Source: Planctomycetota bacterium (GTDB lineage Bacteria; Planctomycetota; Phycisphaerae; UBA1845). Taken from it: a stretch of 64,000 nucleotides of DNA. Positions 1 through 7,059 of the stretch are shown here, piece after piece. Both the position numbers and the translations under genes were made by a program. The notes beneath the pieces were generated by a model. That model was not told where the DNA came from, made no database searches, and saw nothing but the letters and a program-made list of their open reading frames with translations. The stretch spans positions 1-64,000 of the forward strand of contig JAJRPG010000018.1 of assembly GCA_024280855.1 (NCBI GenBank), in the 5' to 3' direction. Every line of letters starts with the position of its first letter. The stretch's first letter is position 1.

Positions 1-896
1 AGGGGATTCGGCACTAAAATGCCAGCCGTCGGATTCGCCGTTGTGGATAGTGCCCGTTGCTCAGCCTGTGCATCGCTCCAATCACCTATAGCCATGGCGC
101 GAATCGCTCGCCCCAAAGATAGCTCATTGCTACGATTCTCGCCCGCGAATTTGTCGCTCGGCTTTAGCACCCGAACCGTTCGACCAGTCTTACAATCTCG
201 CCACTCGGACGGGTCGTGATAGGATTCGCGTGTCTCGGTTTGCACGGGTTGTGCGGGAACCGATCGCCGCTCCGTAGCCGGGTTGACCATCTCGTTTTCC
301 GGTTTCGGAATTTTGATCTCGGGCGTTGGGTTTGGAACTTTGATCTCGGTTTGTGGATTCGGAACTTTTACTACTGCCATTTTTGAACTCTCTTTCTGCC
401 AGCGATCCTTCGATCGCAAGGCTATGCTTGTGTCTAAATATGCAGGGAAACTTACTATCGAAACGTCGAATAGCTCGCCCTCGTGAATGGTACGGACGGC
501 CTCGCCGTCTACGGTATCCCAACTATCATTTATAGCGCGGAATCCAAAACTCATCGCCGACAAGTCTCCGCGCCTAACGGACTCGACAATGTCTCGACCG
601 ACTGAAGTATCGGGCGGGTCAATCGTTACACGCACACCGCGTTCATCTTCGATCAGTTGCAACGTGCCCGCTCGTGTGCGCCCGATGATCTTCTCAGGCG
701 AATGCTCGACCAGTGCCCGAACGTCAGGATCGCTGCGAAGATTCTTGGAGAATGCGCCCGGCGCGATACGCTCTCGGAATCCCAAATCTTCCGATAGCGA
801 GCCGTAGCGAACCGCGTAGCCCTCAAGTGTTTTCTTGCCCTTGTGTTGCCGAATCTCCAGATCGGAGACAGCTACACACCGTCGTTCTAATTCCAT
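1..896 (-). CDS. HK97-type prohead protease fused to major capsid protein (partial, runs off left edge)
   Basis: An open frame of 298 codons starts at 896 and continues past base 1. GAGGTG lies 8 nt before the ATG and overlaps the terL stop. Residues 1 to about 160 are a caudoviral prohead protease (U35/HK97 gp4 type): His65 in VEHSPEKIIGR, Ser116 in SAMSFGF, then FDVSIVSFPAY. Residues 165-250 are a Pro/Glu/Lys-rich linker with three tandem VPNP..EIK-like units. From about 255 the sequence (LGRAIRAMAIGDW, ALSTTANPTAGILVP) is like the N-terminal part of HK97-fold major capsid proteins, in the same frame. So protease, delta-like linker and capsid form one polyprotein. An internal ATG at 380 (residue 173), preceded by AAAGAGAG, could also give a capsid-only product. 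Fusion is seen directly; domain names are by recognition of motifs. Confidence 0.85.
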   Translation of the reverse strand, partial: MELERRCVAVSDLEIRQHKGKKTLEGYAVRYGSLSEDLGFRERIAPGAFSKNLRSDPDVRALVEHSPEKIIGRTRAGTLQLIEDERGVRVTIDPPDTSVGRDIVESVRRGDLSAMSFGFRAINDSWDTVDGEAVRTIHEGELFDVSIVSFPAYLDTSIALRSKDRWQKESSKMAVVKVPNPQTEIKVPNPTPEIKIPKPENEMVNPATERRSVPAQPVQTETRESYHDPSEWRDCKTGRTVRVLKPSDKFAGENRSNELSLGRAIRAMAIGDWSDAQAEQRALSTTANPTAGILVPNP

Positions 897-906
897 AATA
901 AGCACC

Positions 907-2664
907 TCATACAAACATTAGCCCACGATCTTCGTAGACGCTTCGCTGTTGACTCCGAGACACTGTCCGACCGACAGCCATGATCGCAGCTACGATGCCG
1001 TCGATCTTCTCGCTTGATTTTTTTCTACTAGGTTTCAAATTGCCCGCCGCATCCAGCTCGACACTCACGTTGGAAGCGTGCCAGCGTAGAACTGGATTTG
1101 CACCATGCCGGATCGTGCGATCTAAAACTAAATCCTCGAATCGCTTCGTAGGTGCAGCCATAGACAAGAACCCTTGACCGTGTGCGATCACATTGAATCC
1201 GTCTTGCTCGGATAGCTCTTGCCCGAGTTGGTCGCCTTGAAATAGCCTATCGATTGCGATTTCTTTGAACATGATCCGATGATCTTTGGCTATAGCGTTT
1301 ATGTCTCGCCGGACAGTCGCGTAGTCACACGCATCGCCTTCGGTCGTGCTTATCCAGCCCTCGCGTATCCATTGTAGATAAGGCACACGATCTTTTTTCT
1401 CACGCTCAATCGCTCGAGCCTTGGGAATCCAAAACCTCGGAATCAGTGTCAGCGTGCCGTCATCTTCGGGGAACACCATGACCAGTGCGGTTAAATCGCG
1501 TGTTGCAGCCAGGTCCAATCCAGCCCAACATTCACGACCAGCGTAGTCCTCAATCTTGATCGGCTCGCCCGCGCACTCATCCCAGCGATCCATCGGGAGC
1601 CATCGAACATCTTGCTCGGTGCGGATGTTCAGGTGTAAGCGTTTGAATGTATTCTCAAACCTCGGCGACTCTTGAGCCTTAGCGCATGCAGCCGCTAGAT
1701 ATTCCTTTGACAATGACACGCCGAGATTCGGATTCGCCTTTGCCCATACAGCCGGATCGGTCCAGTCGTCGTCGATCGACGCTTCATAGATCACTGGCAA
1801 GAATGCCGAATCGTTTATGATGCCATCGCGCACCTTGCTAGCGTAGTCGTGCTTTTCGTTGCACGGACTACCGACGCGCTCGTAGTCGGAAGTCGTTATG
1901 TAAATGCCCAACGGTTGACGTCGTGCGCCGGTCGATGTTTCCAGAATGTCCACAAGCTCGGAGTCTGGTAGCGTGTGCAATTCGTCAATCACGAATGCGT
2001 GAGTATTGAATCCGTGCAGTGCCGCAGCATTGGCAGCCACGACCTTGTACGTCGAATAATCTTCCTCGAGTTGAATCGCCTTAGCTTGCCCGGTGTAAAT
2101 CTTCGCACGATCAGCCAGCTTCGGATTCTGCCGAACCATGCCCGCCGCATGTTGGAATACCAAACTCGCTTGCTGGTATTCGCTCGCCGCGCCGTAAATT
2201 TCACTGCCCGGCTCGCCATCCTCGAACAAGCAAAAGTTGATAATGCCAGCCGCCAGCGGAGTTTTGCCGTTTTTTCTCGGTACGAAAATCATGGCTTGAC
2301 GATATCGCCGCGTGCCGTCTGGACGCTTCCAGCCGAATAGATTGCCGATGATCGCCTGTTGCCATCGCTCCAATAGAAACGGTTGCCGAGCCTTTGAACC
2401 TTTGACGTGAGATAGCTCAGACTCGAAAAATCGAATCGCAGCCTTTGCAGCTTTGGCGTCAAACTTACAGTCGCCAGCTTGAGCGAACGGGTTGTAGCCG
2501 GGTATCTCGAGAATGATTTTCTCAAGATCGCGGATCGGTCGCGCGCGCTTCGGGCGCACAATCGTCGGCCTTGGTTTTGACTGACTCGTGCGACGTTTGG
2601 CTAACCTTGAGCCTCGCGCCTTGAGCGCCGCCGTCGGTGTTCGCTTCGGTCCGGGCTTACCCAT
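907..2664 (-). CDS. Phage terminase large subunit (TerL, HK97/Terminase_1 type)
   Basis: 585 aa, full length for the family. This ATPase-nuclease drives DNA into the prohead. ATPase domain: atypical Walker A PRKNGKT at residues 129-135, Walker B VIDE at 225-228, motif III YITTS near 255. Nuclease domain: GLDLAATRD near 383, IAIDR in the middle and KIDGIVAA near the C-terminus supply the expected acidic residues. The N-terminus (GKPGPKRTPT) resembles the start of P27-type small terminases and of some planctomycete large terminases. It overlaps the HNH gene by 8 nt upstream and is followed 10 nt later by the protease-capsid fusion, where HK97-type phages usually have a portal gene. No separate small terminase is seen. 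Confidence 0.95.
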   Translation of the reverse strand: MGKPGPKRTPTAALKARGSRLAKRRTSQSKPRPTIVRPKRARPIRDLEKIILEIPGYNPFAQAGDCKFDAKAAKAAIRFFESELSHVKGSKARQPFLLERWQQAIIGNLFGWKRPDGTRRYRQAMIFVPRKNGKTPLAAGIINFCLFEDGEPGSEIYGAASEYQQASLVFQHAAGMVRQNPKLADRAKIYTGQAKAIQLEEDYSTYKVVAANAAALHGFNTHAFVIDELHTLPDSELVDILETSTGARRQPLGIYITTSDYERVGSPCNEKHDYASKVRDGIINDSAFLPVIYEASIDDDWTDPAVWAKANPNLGVSLSKEYLAAACAKAQESPRFENTFKRLHLNIRTEQDVRWLPMDRWDECAGEPIKIEDYAGRECWAGLDLAATRDLTALVMVFPEDDGTLTLIPRFWIPKARAIEREKKDRVPYLQWIREGWISTTEGDACDYATVRRDINAIAKDHRIMFKEIAIDRLFQGDQLGQELSEQDGFNVIAHGQGFLSMAAPTKRFEDLVLDRTIRHGANPVLRWHASNVSVELDAAGNLKPSRKKSSEKIDGIVAAIMAVGRTVSRSQQRSVYEDRGLMFV

Positions 2665-3031
2665 TGTGATGCCCTAACCCTTTCGAGAAAAATGCGCACT
2701 GGCAGCTACGGTCTTTAGCGGAAGTCGGTAGAGATTTTGTGCGTTCGCGACCGAATGCGCCATCGTGGGCGTATGTTTTTCTATTGTGACATACTTCGCA
2801 CATAGATTGCAGGTTGCCAGTGTCATATAGCAGAGCCGCATCGCCTCGGTGTGGTCGAACATGATCGACAACTCCAGCCGGTCCACCGCACCACGAGCAA
2901 AACGGATCATGCCGCAGCTTCCATGCTCGCAGCTTGCGCCATCGTGAGCCGTAACCCCGTTGGGATGCACTCGGCCTTGTATCCTTCGGCCTTGGTTGTT
3001 TGGATCGATCGGTAGGTAGTCGTTTAGGCAT
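2657..3031 (-). CDS. HNH endonuclease, packaging-associated
   Basis: 124 aa from the ATG at 3031, which has AGGAG 11 nt upstream; an in-frame GTG at 3043 sits inside that Shine-Dalgarno and is less likely. The HNH fold is clear: CSWCGG, then VDHVRPHRGD, then NLQSMCEVCHNRKT, i.e. two CxxC zinc pairs around the DH/N/H residues. In HK97-like phages and in capsid-forming satellites an HNH protein beside the terminase is needed for cos cleavage. Its position directly before terL and the 8-nt overlap fit that role. The basic N-terminus (KRLPTDRSKQPRPKD) is typical of DNA-binding HNH proteins. Confidence 0.92.
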   Translation of the reverse strand: MPKRLPTDRSKQPRPKDTRPSASQRGYGSRWRKLRAWKLRHDPFCSWCGGPAGVVDHVRPHRGDAALLYDTGNLQSMCEVCHNRKTYAHDGAFGRERTKSLPTSAKDRSCQCAFFSKGLGHHNG

Positions 3032-3049
3032 TGTGTACTTCACTCCTGT

Positions 3050-3166
3050 TTATCAGCCATCCGTAAAGGAATAGTGATAACCTTGATAACCTTGATAATG
3101 TGAATTGGATTCTGTTTATCAACCTTATCAACCTTATCAATATGTTGTTGTAGGGACTTGATAATG
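3050..3166. repeat. Iteron-like array of TTGATAA units, 9-bp period, on both strands
   Basis: Between the RepA-like gene and HNH there are three + strand TGATAA units at 3075-3080, 3084-3089 and 3093-3098 (TTGATAACC-type, exact 9-bp period). After about 17 nt come three units on the minus strand at 3116-3121, 3125-3130 and 3134-3139 (TTGATAAGG-type, same period). Single further copies lie at 3050-3055 (minus) and 3160-3166 (plus). The RepA stop codon TGA is inside one unit. Two opposed triplets of short iterons next to a replication ATPase suggest an element origin or an operator controlling the packaging genes; function is inferred. Confidence 0.7.
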
Positions 3167-4318
3167 TGGCCATCTTTCCTTTGTTATCCAGCACTTCTTA
3201 CTCAACTCACCAAAGTCGATATAACGAGACATCACCTCAAGATCGCGCTTAGCTCGGTTTAATGTTGCCTCTTTGAATCCCAGCTCTTTAGCTTCAGCGA
3301 ATATAACTTTGGACTCGACTGGGCCATCGGTTAGACGTTTAGTCAACCAAGCCATAGCTTCATCGCGTGCAGACGTAGACTTCGGCTCTGACAGTGCTTC
3401 GTCAGCGCTGATGCTCACGTCACCATCGAGCCATTCGATCGCACCAGCCGAGCCGACAGGCGTATCTCGACCAACGACGCGATACGCCAGCCCTTCAACC
3501 TTGTGGCCTAAATTATTTTTGATTGGTAGAAACAATGTCCGGTCAGGATCGTTTTGGTCAGCCGAACACATCCATACAGCCCTAGCAGCCGCACCGAATG
3601 CGATCGAACCCATAACGCGATAATTAGCCTTTGTGCCAGCGTTTTTATTCAGATGCAATAACCCAAGGATCGCCACATTAAACTTACTGGCGAAGTCGCT
3701 AAGCGGCCCTAGCACACGCCTCACGTCGGCGTCTTTGTGAGAATCAGACGTGCCCATATATGCAGACAGCGGATCAATAATAATCAGCCGTGTCTCGGGC
3801 TTTTGCTCGAGCGCTTCGTGCATGTACCTCATGCCGTCAGACAATGCGATCATGTCGATAAAGTCGGGCGTTGCGTGGTAGCGTGCGCGAAGTGTATGAA
3901 TGCGGGATAGGTCAGCCTCAGCCGCGTAGAGTCGCGGGGCGATAGTGTCGTCAGCCGCATCCTCGCATGACATAATAATGACATCGCCTGGAGTCGTTGG
4001 TGTAATAACCTTTTGACAATCGGGAAATGGTCTGCCTTGGGACACTCTCGCCGCTATATCAAACGCAAGTGTGGACTTTCCTAGATTCGGATCACCGCAG
4101 AGTATCGACAGCTTGCCTTCGGGGATTCTATTCGGCCACAGCCATGTGACGGATTTCATTTTGACGCTGGACATCGTCTCGAATACTGGACCGGGTTGCG
4201 GTTTAGGATTGGTGTCGGCTTGCAAGCCATGCCATGATTCTCGATGGGCTTGCCCGTTCGTTTTCGCCTTTGTTGACGCAATGCCCGCGTTAGCCATGGC
4301 GCGATTTAATATGCTCAT
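3137..4318 (-). CDS. RepA-like AAA_25 family ATPase/helicase (element replication)
   Basis: 393 aa from ATG 4318, chosen because it overlaps the preceding stop as ATGA and is preceded by GGGGAG; the frame is open 26 codons further upstream. RecA-fold hexameric helicase of the plasmid RepA/AAA_25 family: Walker A GDPNLGKST near residues 75-83, Walker B RLIIIDPLSAYMG near 177-190, and a sensor-like LGLLHLNKN downstream. The C-terminal 70 residues look like a winged helix (ARDEAMAWLTKRL, LGFKEATLNRAKRDL). These proteins unwind origins of plasmids, phages and satellites. An iteron-like array begins at its 3' end, supporting a replication role. No primase is seen beside it. Confidence 0.88.
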   Translation of the reverse strand: MSILNRAMANAGIASTKAKTNGQAHRESWHGLQADTNPKPQPGPVFETMSSVKMKSVTWLWPNRIPEGKLSILCGDPNLGKSTLAFDIAARVSQGRPFPDCQKVITPTTPGDVIIMSCEDAADDTIAPRLYAAEADLSRIHTLRARYHATPDFIDMIALSDGMRYMHEALEQKPETRLIIIDPLSAYMGTSDSHKDADVRRVLGPLSDFASKFNVAILGLLHLNKNAGTKANYRVMGSIAFGAAARAVWMCSADQNDPDRTLFLPIKNNLGHKVEGLAYRVVGRDTPVGSAGAIEWLDGDVSISADEALSEPKSTSARDEAMAWLTKRLTDGPVESKVIFAEAKELGFKEATLNRAKRDLEVMSRYIDFGELSKKCWITKERWPHYQVPTTTY

Positions 4319-4611
4319 CGTGGTGGCGTCTCCCCTATGGCTTGCGTGCGTAATCGTTGAATTTTGCGATCGGACAAGATGCCGCTTGGTAAACACTTGT
4401 TGCAGCAGTCCACCATATCTAACAGGTCCAACGATCCGCGATTATCACCTTTAGAAAATTGTGAATTTGCGGATTCGCCAAGCTCATGCCATGCCGAGTC
4501 TTTGTAGGCGTGCAGTACGTCAAGCGGATCGCGGCTTCGCATTGGGCAAGCTCGGGGTAGCTCGTGGATTATTGATTGCTCAGTGTATTGGCAGATCGGG
4601 TGACGACTCAT
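4315..4611 (-). CDS. Small uncharacterised element protein, 98 aa
   Basis: Not a family I recognise. It is supported as a gene by translational coupling at both ends: its ATG overlaps the previous stop as TAATG (4609-4613), and its TGA overlaps the RepA-like start as ATGA (4315-4318). It carries an N-terminal HPICQY and a central CCNKCLPSG, so three closely spaced cysteines plus one more, which might bind a metal. The rest is polar with acidic and basic stretches and no membrane segment. Its place between the HTH protein and the replication ATPase suggests a role in replication control or copy number, but this is only inference from position. Confidence 0.65.
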   Translation of the reverse strand: MSRHPICQYTEQSIIHELPRACPMRSRDPLDVLHAYKDSAWHELGESANSQFSKGDNRGSLDLLDMVDCCNKCLPSGILSDRKIQRLRTQAIGETPPR

Positions 4612-4925
4612 TATAAAATCCCTCCCGATCGAAGTGTCGCCTCAGACCGTGCGATTGATCGCTCGCGTTGGCGACTGGTGGGTTTCTTTGGTGGTGGGGC
4701 GGGGCGATCGGGAAGATCAATTTCGGCCAAGGCTTTTGAGAATCGGTCAAGGGCTTCAAGGCTCGTTACAAACCTGCCGCCGAGCCGTCGTGTCTCGAGT
4801 TTAATCCCTTGGCAGCCTCGCCTAGCCCATCGCCAGATTGTTGAAGTGTGACATTTCTTGCCGTTGAAAATCGGCAAATGTTTTGCCGCCTCGGCGAATG
4901 TCAAAATTGTCTCTGATTGCAGCAT
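4611..4925 (-). CDS. AlpA/DUF1580-like helix-turn-helix protein (excisionase or activator)
   Basis: 104 aa. The first 60 residues form a MerR/excisionase-type HTH with wing: LTFAEAAKHLP, then STIWRWARRGCQGIKLETRRLGG, then a wing strand RFVTSLEALDRF. This layout is that of DUF1580 proteins of planctomycetes and of AlpA/Xis-like proteins. The tail is Pro- and Arg-rich (APPPKKPTSRQRERS). GGAG lies 7 nt before the ATG but sits in the arm of a hairpin (4934-4965), so translation may be gated. AlpA-like proteins activate integrase/excision or the early genes of satellites; with no divergent repressor in sight it is the only obvious regulator on this side of the element. Confidence 0.8.
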   Translation of the reverse strand: MLQSETILTFAEAAKHLPIFNGKKCHTSTIWRWARRGCQGIKLETRRLGGRFVTSLEALDRFSKALAEIDLPDRPAPPPKKPTSRQRERSIARSEATLRSGGIL

Positions 4926-4933
4926 TGCACGTC

Positions 4934-4965
4934 TCCATAAAGGACTTCGTAAGTCTCTTTATGGA
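4934..4965 (-). promoter_or_regulatory. Hairpin overlapping the Shine-Dalgarno of the AlpA/DUF1580-like gene
   Basis: TCCATAAAG-GACTT and AAGTC-T-CTTTATGGA pair as a 14-bp stem with one bulged base and a 3-nt loop. Read on the minus strand, the second arm ends in TTTATGGA, and the next G completes GGAG, the ribosome site 7 nt before the ATG at 4925. It could act as an RNA switch, as an operator, or as an attenuator between this gene and the one upstream. There is no T-run after it, so a simple terminator is unlikely. Confidence 0.6.
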
Positions 4966-4987
4966 TAGTGCCACGTTGCATTGACAG

Positions 4988-5566
4988 TCAGGAGGGACTG
5001 TCAGACTTATTCCTTTGATTCCTTTCTCGTGTACTACGAACCATTCGTGATGATACATTGTCAAGCTGCTTGCTTACGAGGTCATCCAATTGAGCCTTGG
5101 TCAAATGGGGCTTTTGTAGCGACAATTGATCTAAAGATTCTAAAATCTTAATGTTGCGTAACTGAATTATAGCTGGGGGTAGATTTGCAATAGCCTGCCC
5201 CTTTCGGCCACCGTCTTCCACTTTGCACCCAGTCCATGCGTTATGCTCACGGTTGCGGAAGCTAGCAAGTTGCATACGCTGGCCTAATAGAATTGCTTGG
5301 TGGATAGCACCGTTAATTTCATCTCGATCAACTAAATCTCGTATGATTTTACAATCAAATGAAGCATCTTTTATATCATCGAGAAAAGCATTTCGTGATA
5401 GCTTATCAACAATGTGTGATCCAGGTGAATTTGAAGATAGAGTTTTTTCGCATGATTGCTCGACCATGTCTAAAAAATTGTGATACCAATAGTTATATTG
5501 TTCCACTCCCTCGATCATCGCTTTACGCATCTGGTCTAGACTTTGCTTAGGCTTGTTGTTTTGCAT
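4988..5566 (-). CDS. Uncharacterised element protein, 192 aa
   Basis: No family recognised. Start taken at the ATG 5566; an in-frame GTG at 5572 overlaps the integrase stop (GTGA), so the two genes are coupled either way. AAGG about 10 nt upstream fits the ATG. The sequence is soluble, mostly helical by composition, with an N-terminal stretch rich in aromatic and acidic residues (GVEQYNYWYHNFLDMVEQ) and a basic C-terminus (STRERNQRNKSDS). Nothing resembles a nuclease, repressor or methylase motif. Lying between integrase and the AlpA-like gene, it may be an accessory or recombination directionality factor, or a host-interaction cargo gene. Confidence 0.7.
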   Translation of the reverse strand: MQNNKPKQSLDQMRKAMIEGVEQYNYWYHNFLDMVEQSCEKTLSSNSPGSHIVDKLSRNAFLDDIKDASFDCKIIRDLVDRDEINGAIHQAILLGQRMQLASFRNREHNAWTGCKVEDGGRKGQAIANLPPAIIQLRNIKILESLDQLSLQKPHLTKAQLDDLVSKQLDNVSSRMVRSTRERNQRNKSDSPS

Positions 5567-5568
5567 AA

Positions 5569-6735
5569 TCACCCTACCTTTCTAGCAGCTTCGATCGCTT
5601 GCTCGACATTTTTTTCCGCATAAAGCTCGGTGATTTTCGATCCGAGCCTATGCCCGAGCATTGTTTGTGTGACATCAATACCTACCTCGGCGCGTAAATT
5701 AGTTGCAGCATTGTGTCGCAACCTGTGCGGGGACCAACTAGGAATCTTAGCAGCTACGCAAGCCCGTTGAATCGCTCGGCGATAACTTTCCGTTGTGTAG
5801 CAATCACCTATTTTTCTATCCGATTTTAGATGGTTAGGTTTTTGATTCGCTCGTCGATGCGTCTCTGCTTGAGCGTGTCGCTCCGCTACAGCTTCTCGCG
5901 GATCGAATAGGTATGCGTCAACAGGGCGATCGGCTATAAATTCGTGAAGTATTTCCTGTGATCTCGGGCCGAAGTAGATAGCTCTGTCATGCCCGTAGTG
6001 AGCCGTTTTGTGTGACGTTGGACGATACACCCAAACAGGCTTGGAAGTGTCCATATCGACAGCCCGCAGGCTAACCAACTCGCCCGGACGTGCGCCGCTA
6101 TACAGTTGTAGATCAATCAGCGATCGAACTTGTCGAGATACTAGCTTTCGCACAGATTCAATATCATCGCTTGGAACTGGTAGCCTTGGTGGGTTCTCTC
6201 GGGCATCGGTACGACCACGAGAGAGACCGCCTACGCATTGTAACGCATGGTAAGTTGAAGCGTTCACAATCTCATTTTCGACACCCCATTTGAAAACATG
6301 CTTAATGCGTGTCACGCATTTGTTGATATTCGATCGACACCAGCCAAGATTTATAAACCGTGTACGAATAGTCTTGAGCGATCGCGGACCGAATTTTTCA
6401 CATGCCGTAGAACCATACAATTCGGTGACGTGTTTCAAAATGTAGCGGTAGTTCTCTAGCTCGTGTGAATCTTGGCCACTGGGTAGACGATAGTGTTTCT
6501 GCGCGTGAATCCAAAACTCGGCGACTAGCTCGGTAATAGTGAATTCGCCAGCTTGACCTACTGTGTGCCTTCCGCCAGCTAGCCACTCAGCCACAACTCT
6601 CCGATACACCTCGCGTGACTCATCAGAGTCGTATGATCCAAGATGAACACGGACGCCATCCAAGACGACTATGGCACGATCGTTGCCGTTTCTTTCTTTT
6701 TGCTTGCGGTACTTTGGAATTGATTGACTCGTCAT
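5569..6735 (-). CDS. int: Tyrosine-family site-specific integrase
   Basis: 388 aa. N-terminal arm-binding and SAM-like core-binding domains to about residue 175, then the catalytic domain with the full R-H-R-H-Y set: Arg216 in YSGARPGEL, His337 and Arg340 in SPHRLRHNAA, His362 in MLGHRLG, and the nucleophile Tyr372 in ELYAEK. It ends 120 nt from the 3' end of tRNA-Ala, which marks that tRNA as the probable attB. It is co-oriented with the tRNA and is the first gene of the element, so tRNA read-through could express it unless the dyad at 6756-6782 stops transcription. Confidence 0.95.
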   Translation of the reverse strand: MTSQSIPKYRKQKERNGNDRAIVVLDGVRVHLGSYDSDESREVYRRVVAEWLAGGRHTVGQAGEFTITELVAEFWIHAQKHYRLPSGQDSHELENYRYILKHVTELYGSTACEKFGPRSLKTIRTRFINLGWCRSNINKCVTRIKHVFKWGVENEIVNASTYHALQCVGGLSRGRTDARENPPRLPVPSDDIESVRKLVSRQVRSLIDLQLYSGARPGELVSLRAVDMDTSKPVWVYRPTSHKTAHYGHDRAIYFGPRSQEILHEFIADRPVDAYLFDPREAVAERHAQAETHRRANQKPNHLKSDRKIGDCYTTESYRRAIQRACVAAKIPSWSPHRLRHNAATNLRAEVGIDVTQTMLGHRLGSKITELYAEKNVEQAIEAARKVG

Positions 6736-6755
6736 GCTGCACAGCCTTTCAAAAG

Positions 6756-6782
6756 GAAAAACGTACCATTGGTACCTTTTTC
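6756..6782. terminator. Dyad between tRNA-Ala and integrase (terminator or integrase operator)
   Basis: GAAAAACGTACC and GGTACCTTTTTC form a 12-bp inverted repeat with one mismatch and a 3-nt loop. The A5/T5 tracts make it terminator-like in both directions. It lies 21 nt before the integrase ATG and 74 nt after the tRNA 3' end, so it could end the tRNA transcript or bind an integrase regulator. Confidence 0.5.
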
Positions 6783-6855
6783 GCCTTGATTACAGCCGCT
6801 CTGCCGCGCTCGGCAGGTATTCATAACCAATTATGAATTCAGCATTTACGTTCAA

Positions 6856-6928
6856 TGGAGCCGAAGGGGCTCGAACCCTCGACCTCCTGGTTGCAAACCA
6901 GGCGCTCTCCCAATTGAGCTACGGCCCC
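6856..6928 (-). tRNA. tRNA-Ala, anticodon UGC
   Basis: A complete 73-nt cloverleaf on the minus strand. The acceptor stem is GGGGCCG with CGGCTCC and discriminator A; the anticodon stem CCTGG/CCAGG encloses loop TTTGCAA (anticodon TGC); the T-loop is TTCGAGC. The three bases after the discriminator are TTG, so CCA is not encoded and must be added by the nucleotidyltransferase found at 24.8 kb. It serves as the attachment site of the element to its left. Confidence 0.97.
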
Positions 6929-7059
6929 GATACTTGGCGGTACACTAACCGAAGTTTCATGGTTCGCCAAGTAGGCTAACATGCTCCGGTCGCATTTTTT
7001 CCAATTACCACGGCTAGCTGACTCGCCGGGCGACCGCGATTCTGCCATACTCAATCGCT

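Larger units (their letters stand above)
1..6855 (-). mobile_element. Integrase end of a tRNA-Ala-integrated phage or capsid-forming satellite element
   Basis: Eight genes on the minus strand run from the tRNA-Ala 3' end to the left edge: integrase, unknown, AlpA/DUF1580-like HTH, unknown, RepA-like ATPase, HNH, large terminase, prohead protease-capsid fusion. Several are coupled by ATGA or TAATG overlaps, so they look like one transcription unit. The integrase lies next to the tRNA 3' end, the usual arrangement after site-specific integration; the second attachment repeat (a copy of the tRNA 3' part) should lie left of the window and cannot be seen. No portal, tail, lysis or repressor gene is visible here. 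The gene set (integrase, AlpA-like, RepA-like, HNH, TerL, protease, capsid) matches capsid-forming phage satellites as well as small prophages; which it is cannot be settled from this end alone. Confidence 0.85.

Noticed and set aside
190-522. 110-aa frame on the minus strand
   Set aside because: It lies in another frame within the protease-capsid gene, whose reading frame is open across the whole region; composition is shadow-like.
6839-7054. 71-aa frame over the tRNA
   Set aside because: It runs through the tRNA-Ala sequence and has no ribosome site or family.
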